A stretch of DNA of 47,838 nt from NCBI RefSeq assembly GCF_900142145.1, contig NZ_FQZV01000033.1, positions 1 to 47,838 on the forward strand. Reading direction: 5' to 3'. The stretch is from Geosporobacter subterraneus DSM 17957 (lineage in GTDB: Bacteria; Bacillota; Clostridia; Peptostreptococcales; Thermotaleaceae). The position numbers and the translations under genes were made by a program. Positions 24,775-34,040 of this stretch are shown piece after piece (the stretch's first letter is position 1; each line of letters begins with the position of its first letter). The notes below the pieces were generated by a model, which searched no databases, was not told the DNA's origin, and was given only the letters and a program-made list of their open reading frames with translations.

Positions 24775-26382
24775 TTACCATGCAGCTATTGTGCCGTCTG
24801 TTCTCGGTTCAGTGCCTCCGCAAAGGGCCCCATTCTCATTTCTCCAGATGATTTGCCCCCGCCCCATGATGGATGTATCCAGTATGGGAATAATTTCGTG
24901 TCCTTTCAAGGCCAATTGTAAAGCCAGATGATTAGGAAAGTCCGGTTCCACATAAACCGTCTTTCCCCCTACCCATTGCCACCGATAAGCATCCAGTGCC
25001 TCTTGCGGATTCATGTGAAAATCTATTGTATTCATGACAACCTGCACGTGTCCCTGAGGCTGCATGAATGCACCCATTACCCCAAAGGGCCCTACTGCCT
25101 GATTGTCATTTGTGATAAATCCTGGGATAATTGTATGATAGGGTCTTTTGCCCGGTGCTAAAACATTATCGTGATTTCTATCTAATGTAAAGTTGTGCCC
25201 TCTATTGTGCAATGCTATTCCCGTTCCTGGCACTACAAGTCCCGATCCAAAGCCCATATAATTGCTTTGAATCATAGAAACCATGTTGCCCTCCTCATCA
25301 GCAGCAGCCAAGTATACGGTTCCTCCTGACTTAGGATCTCCCGATGTGGGCGTTAGCGCTTCCTCTCCAATGAGGGCTCTTCTCTTGGCTGCATACTCTT
25401 CAGACAGCAGCTGTTCTACCGTTACAGACATCGTTTTGGGGTCTGCTATGTATTTTTGACCGTCGGCAAAGGCCAGTTTCATAGCTTCCAGCTGCTTATG
25501 CAGTGTATCTGCATGTTCCCTATGATGAAACTCAAATCCGCTTAGAATCTTAAGGGCCATCAAAGCTACAATCCCATGGCCGTTGGGTGGAATCTCCCAA
25601 ATGTCATAGCCTCTGTAGTTTACACTGATCGGTTCCACCCATTCCGGTTCAAATTCTTCTAAATCTCCTTTTCTTAAAAAACCATTGTATTCCCTGGAAA
25701 ACTGATCTATTTTATCTGCCAGTGCTCCCCTGTAGAAGGCTTCTCCATCGGTGGCTGCGATTTGCTCTAATGTTTTGGCGTGGTCCGGAGAAGCCCAAAC
25801 TTCTCCGACTCCGGGAGCTCTTCCCCTTGGCGCAAAGGTCTCAAACCAGCCGGCGAATTCCTTCCCTTTCAGGGTAGCTTTATACTCTTTATAAGCTTTC
25901 TCCCATAGTTTCGCTACATTGGGGGTTAATATAACACCCTCTCTTGCATACCTTATTGCGGGAGCCAATGTTTCTGTCAAGGGCAGCCTGCCGAAACGCT
26001 TGGCTAGTACAGCCCATCCGGCTGGAGCCCCAGGTACGGTTACCGGTATCCACCCGTACTTTGGGATTTCTGTTATACCCCTTTCAGCAAGTCCTTCAAT
26101 GGATATTGATTTCGGTGATTTTCCACTGCTATTGAGACCATGAAGTTTTCCCTTTGTCCATACTAGGGCAAAGTTATCTCCCCCGATTCCATTGGATGTT
26201 GGCTCTACCACCGTCAGACAAGCAGCGGCAGCAATTGCCGCATCAATGGCATTTCCCCCAGCCCTTAGAATCTCCAGGCCTGCCTGGGCGGCCATAGGTT
26301 GCCCCGTAGCTACCATCCCCTTTTTTGCATAAACGACATTTCTTCTTGATCCATAACGATAAATCAAGGCATCAAAATTCAT
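24775..26382 (-). CDS. ggt: Gamma-glutamyltransferase family protein, no signal peptide
   Basis: 535 residues. N-terminal family segments are GMVATGQPMAAQAGLEILRA and GNAIDAAIAAA, then SNGIGGDNFALVW. The autocatalytic Thr that starts the small subunit is in KSGGTVYLAAADEEG, followed by SMIQSNYMGFGSG and GHVQVVMNTIDF. These enzymes cleave gamma-glutamyl amides such as glutathione. There is no signal peptide, so it acts in the cytoplasm if unprocessed, unlike classic periplasmic GGT. Chosen start: ATG at 26382 after GGGGGTGG. It is the last gene of the TAXI-TRAP cluster but is separated by a hairpin. It may process a gamma-glutamyl compound brought in by that transporter. Confidence 0.85.
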   Translation of the reverse strand: MNFDALIYRYGSRRNVVYAKKGMVATGQPMAAQAGLEILRAGGNAIDAAIAAAACLTVVEPTSNGIGGDNFALVWTKGKLHGLNSSGKSPKSISIEGLAERGITEIPKYGWIPVTVPGAPAGWAVLAKRFGRLPLTETLAPAIRYAREGVILTPNVAKLWEKAYKEYKATLKGKEFAGWFETFAPRGRAPGVGEVWASPDHAKTLEQIAATDGEAFYRGALADKIDQFSREYNGFLRKGDLEEFEPEWVEPISVNYRGYDIWEIPPNGHGIVALMALKILSGFEFHHREHADTLHKQLEAMKLAFADGQKYIADPKTMSVTVEQLLSEEYAAKRRALIGEEALTPTSGDPKSGGTVYLAAADEEGNMVSMIQSNYMGFGSGLVVPGTGIALHNRGHNFTLDRNHDNVLAPGKRPYHTIIPGFITNDNQAVGPFGVMGAFMQPQGHVQVVMNTIDFHMNPQEALDAYRWQWVGGKTVYVEPDFPNHLALQLALKGHEIIPILDTSIMGRGQIIWRNENGALCGGTEPRTDGTIAAW

Positions 26383-26449
26383 AATTCCCACCCCCGTTTT
26401 ACTATTTTAAAATCTGTAGATTTCAACAGGTCCCTGGATATGGACTAAA

Positions 26450-26479
26450 AGAGCTTAGGAATACATGCTCCTAAGCTCT
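26450..26479 (-). terminator. Terminator between TRAP permease and ggt
   Basis: Perfect 11-bp stem AGAGCTTAGGA / TCCTAAGCTCT with an 8-base loop. On the minus strand the stem end is followed by TTTT. It may partly separate ggt from the transporter transcript. Confidence 0.75.
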
Positions 26480-26493
26480 ATTTTCTGGTTCTT

Positions 26494-28446
26494 CTAATAA
26501 GCATTCGCCTTTTCTTTTTTAACTTTTAGCATTTGTTGTACCAGCAAAACTGCTAATATGGCAAATCCAACCATGTCCTGCATAACATTGGCTGTGATTA
26601 ATAAAAGGGCACATAGGAAGGATGCCGCTCTAAGCCACACCGGTACTTGTTTTAACAGGTAGCCTTCTATGGCAACCCCTATCATCATCACCCCAATGAT
26701 GGAAGTAAAGGCTACCCTTAAGGCGATCAGCCAAGTTGTATTCAGCAGTAATATCTCATTATTGAATACAAACATATAGGGTATAATAAAGCCTGCTAAT
26801 GCCAGCTTTACAGATGCTATACCGGTCTTCATCGGGTCCCCGCCGGATAATCCTGCCGCTGCAAAGGCAGCCAGGGCAACAGGAGGGGTTAAGTTTGCAA
26901 ACATTGCGAAATAAAAAACAAACAGGTGAGCCGCTACTACTGGGATCCCCAGCTTCACCAGAGCCGGTGCAGCTATGGTTGCTGTGATAAGATAGGCAGG
27001 TATACTTGGCAGCCCCATACCTAAAATCATACAGGTAACCATGGTAAAAATCAAGGTAGCAAGGATACTGGTACCTCCCAGTTGTATAATCGCATTGGCC
27101 ATATTAAGTCCAAACCCGGTTATACTTGTCACCGCTATGATAATTCCCACGATGGCGCAGGCCATGGCAACGGATACTGTTCCTTTTGCCCCGCTGGCTA
27201 AGGCATCTATCATATCCTTTAGGCTCATTCTAGTATTTTTCTTGAGCATACTGGTTGCTATGGTCACAAGGATAGAGCAGAACGCTGAAAACACAACGGT
27301 TTTACCACTGAAAAACAGCATGCCCAGCAAAAATACGATAGGAATCAAAAGGTGTCCGCTTTCCTTCATCACATCACCGACTTTTGGAAGCTCCTCCTTT
27401 GGAAGACCCACTAGGTTTCTCTTTGAAGCTCTAAAATGCACCTGAATAATAATACCTATATAGTATAAAATAGCAGGGATTGCAGCATAAACAATGATAC
27501 TGCTGTATTTTATTCCTACCATCTCTGCCATGATAAAAGCAGTAGCACCCATGATTGGCGGAAGCAGCTGCCCTCCGACAGAGGCCGTTGCTTCTACAGC
27601 ACCTGCAAATTCCTTAGAATATCCGGTTTTTTTCATAAGAGGAATCGTAAAGGTCCCAGTAGTAACCACATTGGCAATGGCAGAACCATTAATGCTTCCT
27701 AAAAAGCCGCTGGCGATAACGGCAACTTTTGCCGGTCCACCCATAGAGCTTCCTGCTAAGGCCAAGGCAATATCATTAAAAAACTTACCCATACCAGATT
27801 TATTCATTACCTCGCCAAATAGTATAAATAGAAATATATAGCTGGAGGCTACCCCAACAGATGTCCCATAAATTCCATCTGTGCTGATGAAAAATTGATT
27901 CACTAGAGATGACCAATCATAACCCCTATGAGAGAAAATTCCGGGGATATTTCTACCGAATAGCGCATATGCGATAAATACCATAGCCAGTAGAGTTAAG
28001 GGTAACCCGGAGATTCTTCTGGAAGCCTCCAAGACCAGCACCACTAAGCAAGTGCCTACAATCATATCCATCCTATTAATCAAACCGGCACGTGCGATGA
28101 TGTTCGGATAATCAATCCATACGTAAAGGGTGATGCCTAAAGACAGCAGCGCCAATACCGTATCATATACAGGCAGTTTCTTTCGGCTTGCTTTGTCGCT
28201 GGCAGGATATAGGATAAAGGACAAAAACAGCATCATACTGACATGTAGAGACCTATGCTTTAAAGTAGCCGGTGCTCCAACAAAGGAAGTAATAAAATGA
28301 TATAATGAAATGATAACAGCAGCCCAATAGATCATCTTCGCCAGGGATGCCTTATCAAAGGAACGGGTCTTTTGCTCCTTGTCATACTTTTCGATAATCT
28401 CAAGCTGTTCATCCCCTATTTGATTATCTATTGTGATCTTCGACAT
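26494..28446 (-). CDS. TRAP transporter fused permease (TAXI type, 4TM-12TM)
   Basis: 650 residues with about sixteen or more membrane helices, the length of fused small-plus-large TRAP permeases. Conserved pieces include ASSYIFLFILFGEVMNKSG, GSINGSAIANVVTTGTFTIP, GAVEATASVGGQLLPPIMGA, GMGLPSIPAYL and ANLTPPVALAAFAAAG. It carries solute with sodium or protons after delivery by the TAXI binding protein. The start overlaps the end of the DUF1850 gene by 19 bp, so the three are one operon under the sigma-54 promoter upstream. Confidence 0.93.
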   Translation of the reverse strand: MSKITIDNQIGDEQLEIIEKYDKEQKTRSFDKASLAKMIYWAAVIISLYHFITSFVGAPATLKHRSLHVSMMLFLSFILYPASDKASRKKLPVYDTVLALLSLGITLYVWIDYPNIIARAGLINRMDMIVGTCLVVLVLEASRRISGLPLTLLAMVFIAYALFGRNIPGIFSHRGYDWSSLVNQFFISTDGIYGTSVGVASSYIFLFILFGEVMNKSGMGKFFNDIALALAGSSMGGPAKVAVIASGFLGSINGSAIANVVTTGTFTIPLMKKTGYSKEFAGAVEATASVGGQLLPPIMGATAFIMAEMVGIKYSSIIVYAAIPAILYYIGIIIQVHFRASKRNLVGLPKEELPKVGDVMKESGHLLIPIVFLLGMLFFSGKTVVFSAFCSILVTIATSMLKKNTRMSLKDMIDALASGAKGTVSVAMACAIVGIIIAVTSITGFGLNMANAIIQLGGTSILATLIFTMVTCMILGMGLPSIPAYLITATIAAPALVKLGIPVVAAHLFVFYFAMFANLTPPVALAAFAAAGLSGGDPMKTGIASVKLALAGFIIPYMFVFNNEILLLNTTWLIALRVAFTSIIGVMMIGVAIEGYLLKQVPVWLRAASFLCALLLITANVMQDMVGFAILAVLLVQQMLKVKKEKANAY

Positions 28447-28961
28447 ATCTTCAACCTCTTTTCTATTCTCAATTTTAACAACTCATGATGAGGCAAATCT
28501 CTACCTTCTATAATCCTCTGGTCATTTAATCCAATATATTGGGTAGCAGTCTGTGAATGTATCCATAGGATTTCTTCAAAGTCCTCCTTAATTTCCTCCA
28601 TGATGATTCTTCCGTCATCGATCCGGGTCACCTTACCCTTGTTATGGGGAATGCCTGCACCAAAGCCCACCAGGGTAATCCGATCCAGCATTAAATGATT
28701 GTTTTCCAATACGTGATAATCCTCTATCCAGGGTATTTGTTCAAGGGAGTGAATCCAGCCGTAGGTAAGCTTATCTCCCGGGCTTACATCTGCTGTCAGA
28801 TACACCTCATTCGTCTTTTGATTGACGATATAGAGTCTTTGTGTGATGGATATATCAAATAGGAGAAAAAAAACCGCTGTCAGTAAGGAGAGGGTTAATA
28901 AATAGATTTTTAGATGAGAAGAAGCAATAAATTGCTTCTTCTCACTTAATTTATCATTCAT
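28428..28961 (-). CDS. DUF1850 domain-containing protein
   Basis: 177 residues. A membrane helix at about 18-36 (LKIYLLTLSLLTAVFFLLF) anchors a domain on the outer side, with the DUF1850 pattern GDKLTYGWIHSLEQIPWIED and LVGFGAGIP. DUF1850 genes regularly stand between TAXI binding proteins and fused TRAP permeases, as here, and are thought to be accessory to transport. It starts 1 bp after the TAXI stop and overlaps the permease start. Confidence 0.82.
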   Translation of the reverse strand: MNDKLSEKKQFIASSHLKIYLLTLSLLTAVFFLLFDISITQRLYIVNQKTNEVYLTADVSPGDKLTYGWIHSLEQIPWIEDYHVLENNHLMLDRITLVGFGAGIPHNKGKVTRIDDGRIIMEEIKEDFEEILWIHSQTATQYIGLNDQRIIEGRDLPHHELLKLRIEKRLKICRRSQ

Positions 28962-28962
28962 A

Positions 28963-29988
28963 TTATTTTAAAATTCCCATTTCCCTGTAGTATTTCTCTG
29001 CTCCTGGATGGATAGGAATACTGACACCAATCTGAGAATTTTCCAAGGATAAATGCTGGTTGGCCGTATTATGAGAAGCCTTTATGTCCTCAATATTTTC
29101 AAAAATTCCCTTGGTAATCTCATATACAACCTCTTCTGGAAGCTCCTCTCTTACGATCATGATATTTCTAACTGTTACCGTATTTATATCTTTGCCTGTA
29201 TCATAAGTATTTGCCGGAATGATCTCTTCTACGAAGAAAGGGTATTTTGCGATAAGGTTCTTTGCCCCTTCGCCTTCGATCGGTACAATCACGATCTTAT
29301 TGGTAGTGCCCAGTTCCATAATCGTTGCATTTGGGATACCACTGGTTACAAAAGCTGCATCTATCATTCCATTTTTCATCTGGTCTATAGCCTCGCCATA
29401 GTTTAGATAGTCCACCTTGCTGTCATTATATGTCATGCCATGAGCTTCATACATCATTCTGGCATTTAACTCAACTCCAGAGTTTGGTGCACCGATACCT
29501 ACCCTTTTGCCTTTCAAATCTTCAAATTTAGTTATACCTGATTTTTCAGTGGTTACGAGTTGTACATAGTTTGGATACAAGCCCATAAGTGCCCGCAGAT
29601 TCTTTTTTGGTTCTTTTCCTTCAAAGGCCCCAAAAGCATCGTAGGCTTGGGCAATAGCATCTGCCATGGTAATGGCTAAATCAGCTTTTCCATCCAGTAT
29701 CAGGTTGATATTTTCTACGGATGCTCCTGTTGATTGGGCAGAGGATTTATACCCCAACTGATTTTTAATCACATTAGAAAAAGCTCCGCCAATTGGATAA
29801 TATAGTCCGCTGGTTGGCCCTGTTGCAACAGTTATGAAATAATCGTTCTTATTAATCGTACTTTCGCTGCCAGTCGCTGGGTTTCCAGAGCTCTGACTGG
29901 ATGGGGCACCGGTATTGCTGCTGCATGCTGTTAATAATAGCAAAAACACTAATGCTAAGCTAACAGATAATATTGACTTTCTCTTCAT
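28963..29988 (-). CDS. TAXI family TRAP transporter solute-binding lipoprotein
   Basis: 341 residues. The lipobox LLLLTACSS near residue 21 makes it a lipoprotein on the outer face of the membrane. The mature domain is TAXI, with ITVATGPTSGLYYPIGGAF, GASVENINLILDGKADLAIT and RVGIGAPNSGVELNARMM. Characterised TAXI proteins bind glutamate, glutamine or related organic acids. It is the first gene of the transporter operon; GAGGAGGA precedes the ATG, and a near-consensus sigma-54 promoter lies about 50 bp upstream. Confidence 0.93.
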   Translation of the reverse strand: MKRKSILSVSLALVFLLLLTACSSNTGAPSSQSSGNPATGSESTINKNDYFITVATGPTSGLYYPIGGAFSNVIKNQLGYKSSAQSTGASVENINLILDGKADLAITMADAIAQAYDAFGAFEGKEPKKNLRALMGLYPNYVQLVTTEKSGITKFEDLKGKRVGIGAPNSGVELNARMMYEAHGMTYNDSKVDYLNYGEAIDQMKNGMIDAAFVTSGIPNATIMELGTTNKIVIVPIEGEGAKNLIAKYPFFVEEIIPANTYDTGKDINTVTVRNIMIVREELPEEVVYEITKGIFENIEDIKASHNTANQHLSLENSQIGVSIPIHPGAEKYYREMGILK

Positions 29989-30034
29989 TTTCTAATTCCT
30001 CCTCTAAATGATTTTGACTGCACATTTATACAGA

Positions 30035-30051
30035 AGCAATTATCATACCAA
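30035..30051 (-). promoter_or_regulatory. Sigma-54 promoter of the TAXI-TRAP operon
   Basis: On the minus strand TTGGTATGATAATTGCT matches the -24/-12 consensus (TGGYAYG, four bases, TTGCW), with GG and GC exactly ten bases apart. Transcription would begin about 35-40 bp before the TAXI start codon. The sigma-54 activator gene lies directly upstream. Confidence 0.82.
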
Positions 30052-30125
30052 TTTTCCAAAGTAGGCAAGCGTAAAGGTTTTCACAATTTTTATCCCCTAT
30101 ATGCCCTATAAAAAAAGAGAAAAAT

Positions 30126-30142
30126 TTGCCGCATTTCTGCAA
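30126..30142. promoter_or_regulatory. Candidate enhancer site for the sigma-54 activator
   Basis: TTGCCGCATTTCTGCAA is an imperfect dyad with 4-bp outer arms TTGC/GCAA plus inner matches. It lies about 80 bp upstream of the sigma-54 promoter, the usual distance for an activator site, and just before the regulator's stop codon region. Confidence 0.4.
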
Positions 30143-30152
30143 TATTTTCCCC

Positions 30153-31505
30153 TTAAAGTCCGTATTCTTTGATTTTGTTTCTTAAACCTCTTTCACTAAT
30201 CCCCAGCATCTGTGCTGTGGCTTTTCTATGGCCCTTATTTAGTTCAAGGGTCTCCTTGATTATTCGCTTTTCGATTTCGTCCAGTCTGAGTCCTAAAAAT
30301 GGGTTGCTTTTCTGTGCCAGCTGGCTATAGGCTTTACCCATCCTGATTTTTTCCGGCAGATCCTCTATTTCTATGGTGTCACCCTTAGCCAGGAGCACAC
30401 CGCATTCTATGATGTTGGACAGCTCTCGGATGTTCCCTGGGTACGGATAATTGAGAAGCAGTTCTTCTGCCGCAGGAGACAGCCTCGTGCCCTGCTTTCC
30501 AAACTCCCTATTATACATTTCTATAAAATGCTGAAACAGCAATGGTAAATCTTCTTTTTTATCCCTCAATGGCGGCAAATTAATCTCTATCACATTTAAT
30601 CTGAAAAACAGATCATTTCTAAAAAGTCCTTCCTCCATAAGCTTTTTTAAATCCCTATTGGTAGAGGCTAAGACCCTGGCTTTTAGCTTTATAGGGGTAT
30701 TGCTTCCAAGAGGAGTGAATTCCTTCTGTTCTAAAACCCTCAAAAGCTTTGCCTGCAGGGTCAAACTCATATCTCCGATTTCATCTAACAGGATGGTTCC
30801 CTTGTCTGCAAACTCAAATTTGCCTATGCTGTCTCTGTCGGCACCAGTAAAGGCTCCCCTCTTGTGACCAAAAAGTTCTCCCTCTAAAAGTCCGTCTGGA
30901 ATGGCTGCACAATTGATCTCTACAAAATTTTCATTGCTTCTCTTTCCTCCATAATGAATAGCCCGGGCCACTAGCTCCTTTCCGGTTCCGCTTTCGCCTG
31001 TAATCAATACATTCGTATCCACATCCTTAAGCTTATCGATTAGGGTAAACACATTTTTCATGAAGGAACTCTTGCCTATGATTCCATTGTAGGAGTACTT
31101 ATTTTTAAGCTCATTGTTCAGATAGGCTACCTTTTTGTTTAATTCCCTAAATTCCAATGCCTTATCTATCGTTACGATCAGCTCATTGATGTTCAATGGT
31201 TTTGTTAAATAGGTAAATGCCCCATTTTTGATAGCCTCTATCGTAGAATCTATGGACCCGAAGGCTGTCATCATGATTACTACGATATCAGGATCTATGG
31301 TCTTAATGCTCTTTAATATATCCAATCCACTGATTTTACCAATTCGTAAATCCAGCAAAACTAAATCAAAATTTGTTTCCTTCAGCAAGGCTAACCCTTC
31401 CTTAGGATTGGTAACAGTGGATACCTCATGTAGATCTTCTAATGCATAGGTAAGGGATGTACATATATTTTTCTCATCATCTATAATTAGAATCTTATTT
31501 TTCAT
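30153..31505 (-). CDS. Sigma-54-dependent response regulator (NtrC/AtoC family)
   Basis: 450 residues in three domains. The receiver (1-120) has DDEKN and the phospho-Asp in DLVLLDLRIG near residue 52. The AAA+ domain (about 140-380) has GESGTGKELVARAIH, the sigma-54 contact loop GAFTGA, and LLDEIGDMSL. A Fis-type helix-turn-helix ends the protein (KATAQMLGISERGLRNKIKE). It should be phosphorylated by the kinase encoded just before it (4-bp overlap) and activate the sigma-54 promoter in front of the TAXI gene. A direct regulatory link is inferred from position. Confidence 0.95.
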   Translation of the reverse strand: MKNKILIIDDEKNICTSLTYALEDLHEVSTVTNPKEGLALLKETNFDLVLLDLRIGKISGLDILKSIKTIDPDIVVIMMTAFGSIDSTIEAIKNGAFTYLTKPLNINELIVTIDKALEFRELNKKVAYLNNELKNKYSYNGIIGKSSFMKNVFTLIDKLKDVDTNVLITGESGTGKELVARAIHYGGKRSNENFVEINCAAIPDGLLEGELFGHKRGAFTGADRDSIGKFEFADKGTILLDEIGDMSLTLQAKLLRVLEQKEFTPLGSNTPIKLKARVLASTNRDLKKLMEEGLFRNDLFFRLNVIEINLPPLRDKKEDLPLLFQHFIEMYNREFGKQGTRLSPAAEELLLNYPYPGNIRELSNIIECGVLLAKGDTIEIEDLPEKIRMGKAYSQLAQKSNPFLGLRLDEIEKRIIKETLELNKGHRKATAQMLGISERGLRNKIKEYGL

Positions 31506-33514
31506 ATGGATTCACCCCTAAATATTAGTAAGATTTCCGTATACTCGAATTTACAGCTTTTTATCGATACGCGGCAATGATTCATCTCAAGCATCTGAAT
31601 AGAGAGAGGCAGTCCCAGACCCGTTCCCTTTTCTTTGGTAGTATAAAAAATCTCATAGGCCCTTTCCAGCTCTTCTTCATCCATCCCTATACCGTTATCA
31701 TGGATAGAAAGCCTCACTTCATCGCCTTCCTTGAAACCATCTATTATTATTTTTCCCTGATAGCTTGCATCATGGATCATCTCGGACTTTTCCACAATAG
31801 CGTCTATGGCATTCAAAAAAAAGTTTATGATCCCCTGCTTTATTTGACTCCTATCCCCGTAGATATAGGTACATCCCTGCATACGGTTTTGGTAATCAAT
31901 GTTATTTTGCTCCAAAACGGGCTTAAACAGCGTTAAGCAGGAGCTTACCAGTTCTTCCAGCTGAAAGCGTGTCTTATTTTGGCTCTTTGGCTTCGCGTAG
32001 TCGATAAGACTCTCTATGAGATTATTCACTCTTTCTATTTCCTCTGGAACGGCGATTGCAATCTCCTCTTTAAATTTCTGGTTGTCTATTTTTCTTGGAA
32101 TCAACTCGATAAATGTTTTGATCGTAGTAAGAGGATTTCTGATCTCATGGGATATTCCTGATATGATTTGCGTAAGGGCCCGGTTTTTATCCCTTTCCAC
32201 CATTTGCTCTTTTAGTCTGCATTCTTGGGTGATATCTTCAATGGTAATGATTAAGCCCCTTAGCTTTTTCTCATAGTCATGCAAAGGATACATTACATAT
32301 CTATAGATGAACTCTTTGTTGTTCCTAACATATCTGAACTGCTCGCATACATAGCTTTTTCTTTCCTCCATAACCAGGTCCATAGTCTCTTTGAGCATAA
32401 GGCTTATAGGCTCTATATCAAAAATGGATTTTCCGATAGGCGGCTCCTGAAGCTCTGCCATGGCTAGGGCAGAGCTGTTAAATATGGAGATAATTCCCTC
32501 TACATCAAAGATTACAATACCTCTAGGACTGCTTTCACAAATTAAATCCTTTAACTCAATATTATTTCTGGTTTCAATAATCTGCGCCTCCAGATCCCTA
32601 TTGGTCTTGGAAAGCTCAAGGGTCTTCAGCTTGACCTGTTCCTTTAGCTGCATGTTCCAGACAATACCCATAAATAGAATGACTAGCCCCAGGATAAGTC
32701 CTATAATGCTTATCTTAATAATGCTCTCTAGCCGTCGGGCTATGTTTGCGGCACCATTATCGACCCATTTGAAATAAAGTTCTTCATACTCTCCACTGAG
32801 CTTCAGCTGGCTGATTCCTTTGTCTAATAGATTGTAAAGGTTTCTATTATCTCCTTTAACCGCAATTAGATATTCAACCGGGGTGGTATAGCTGTCTACA
32901 ATGGTGTATTCATTTGCCAGGCTATGCTTGTTTAGCAAATATTCGGCTACATCCTTCACCCCTAGGAGAAAATCTGCTCGATCTAGCAGTAGGAGTTCAA
33001 AAGCATCCTCCTGATTAAAAGCTACATTAAAGTTGATCAATCTGAGATTCTGAAGAAAGTTCAGTTCAACAGAATCATTCTCAACGCTGGCAAGATAATA
33101 CCTGTTGTTCAGATTATCCCGGATTTCTTTGCTGTTTTCAGTTTTAGCCAGCATGCACACCACAGACTGAACAATACTCTCTGTATAATGTATTTGGTCT
33201 GATAGCCTGTGATCGTATCTCACGCCCAAAACCAAATCAATACGGCCATCTAATAGGTAGGCTATGCTTTCTCCTTTATTTAGAGGTATATAACTTATCT
33301 GTGCATTATTTTTTTCTGCAATGAGATTGAGTATATCTACGTTTAAGCCCTTTATCTTTCCATCCTCTTCAAATTGAAAAGGAGGAAGGCTAGGATCAAC
33401 ACCTGCCTTCAGTATTATAGGGGGATTTGTATGATGGGCATAGGAATTATTTGTATGGACTCCCGCTAAAAATATAAAGATTAGCAGCAGATATATGGGC
33501 TTTCTATATTTCAT
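31502..33514 (-). CDS. Sensor histidine kinase with SBP_bac_3 sensor, PAS domain
   Basis: 670 residues. A signal peptide (1-26) is followed by an amino-acid-type solute-binding domain at about 34-255 (LKAGVDPSLPPFQFEEDGKI, GLNVDILNLIAEKN). A membrane helix is at about 268-290, a coiled linker follows, and a PAS domain at about 320-440 begins ICESSPRGIVIFDVEGII. The phospho-acceptor His is in GISHEIRNPLTTIKTF, and the ATPase domain carries NAIDAIVEKS and DNGIGMDEEEL, then TTKEKGTGLGLPLS. It senses an extracellular ligand, possibly the same amino acid-like compound imported by the TAXI system, and phosphorylates the sigma-54 activator. It is the first gene of the pair. Confidence 0.93.
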   Translation of the reverse strand: MKYRKPIYLLLIFIFLAGVHTNNSYAHHTNPPIILKAGVDPSLPPFQFEEDGKIKGLNVDILNLIAEKNNAQISYIPLNKGESIAYLLDGRIDLVLGVRYDHRLSDQIHYTESIVQSVVCMLAKTENSKEIRDNLNNRYYLASVENDSVELNFLQNLRLINFNVAFNQEDAFELLLLDRADFLLGVKDVAEYLLNKHSLANEYTIVDSYTTPVEYLIAVKGDNRNLYNLLDKGISQLKLSGEYEELYFKWVDNGAANIARRLESIIKISIIGLILGLVILFMGIVWNMQLKEQVKLKTLELSKTNRDLEAQIIETRNNIELKDLICESSPRGIVIFDVEGIISIFNSSALAMAELQEPPIGKSIFDIEPISLMLKETMDLVMEERKSYVCEQFRYVRNNKEFIYRYVMYPLHDYEKKLRGLIITIEDITQECRLKEQMVERDKNRALTQIISGISHEIRNPLTTIKTFIELIPRKIDNQKFKEEIAIAVPEEIERVNNLIESLIDYAKPKSQNKTRFQLEELVSSCLTLFKPVLEQNNIDYQNRMQGCTYIYGDRSQIKQGIINFFLNAIDAIVEKSEMIHDASYQGKIIIDGFKEGDEVRLSIHDNGIGMDEEELERAYEIFYTTKEKGTGLGLPLSIQMLEMNHCRVSIKSCKFEYTEILLIFRGESI

Positions 33515-33762
33515 ATGTGTCCCCGCTTTATCAATAGTCTCTTTATCTCTTTATTATATAAAAATATTTCTAATCCTTCTACCTTCTCCTGAATAATCAA
33601 ATTTTTCCTGCTAATTATGCGGGACAATCCTCTTTAAATTACTAAATATTTAATTCACCTTTAAATACGATCTTTGCAGTCCCTATTATCTCTAGCCTAT
33701 CATTCTTCTGCATTCTTAGCGTCATTTCCCCTCCTCTATAGGAGGCCTGGTATGCCTTTGCA

Positions 33763-33785
33763 GACACGGGGACGTTTCGTTTGTC
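33763..33785. repeat. Copy 1 of a 23-bp REP-like repeat
   Basis: GACACGGGGACGTTTCGTTT followed by GTC occurs here and, with one mismatch, again at 42752-42774. The ends GACA/TGTC are complementary. The surrounding 33515-34040 gap (526 bp) holds no gene I can recognise; on its left it contains the upstream region of the histidine kinase and on its right the terminator of the pspA operon. Confidence 0.55.
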
Positions 33786-33935
33786 TTTTATTCACGGTCA
33801 GGCGATTCCCCATCTTCCAACCTATCGCCGTTTTACCCTTATTTTATCTTTTTTCATATTGAAGCATAATCGACCGCTTAAGATTAAGCATTCATTTCAC
33901 CCCTGTAGTTTTATGAACTGCAGAAAGTTTTTCCT

Positions 33936-33972
33936 GTATTTAAAAACCGCTGTAGTAGCGGTCTTTAAATAC
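33936..33972. terminator. Terminator of the pspA-ydjGHI operon
   Basis: 16-base arms GTATTTAAAAACCGCT and AGCGGTCTTTAAATAC pair with one mismatch around a 5-base loop. It lies about 70 bp after the ydjI stop. The A/T flanks would serve either strand. Confidence 0.7.
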
Positions 33973-34040
33973 AAAATGAATATATCTAATAAACTCTCTT
34001 TTGTTACTTACTATGGTGTACCCCTGAAATAATACTTATC

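Noticed and set aside
27041-27841. Two long plus-strand frames opposite the TRAP permease
   Set aside because: Antisense to a well-conserved transporter, no ribosome sites, no motifs.
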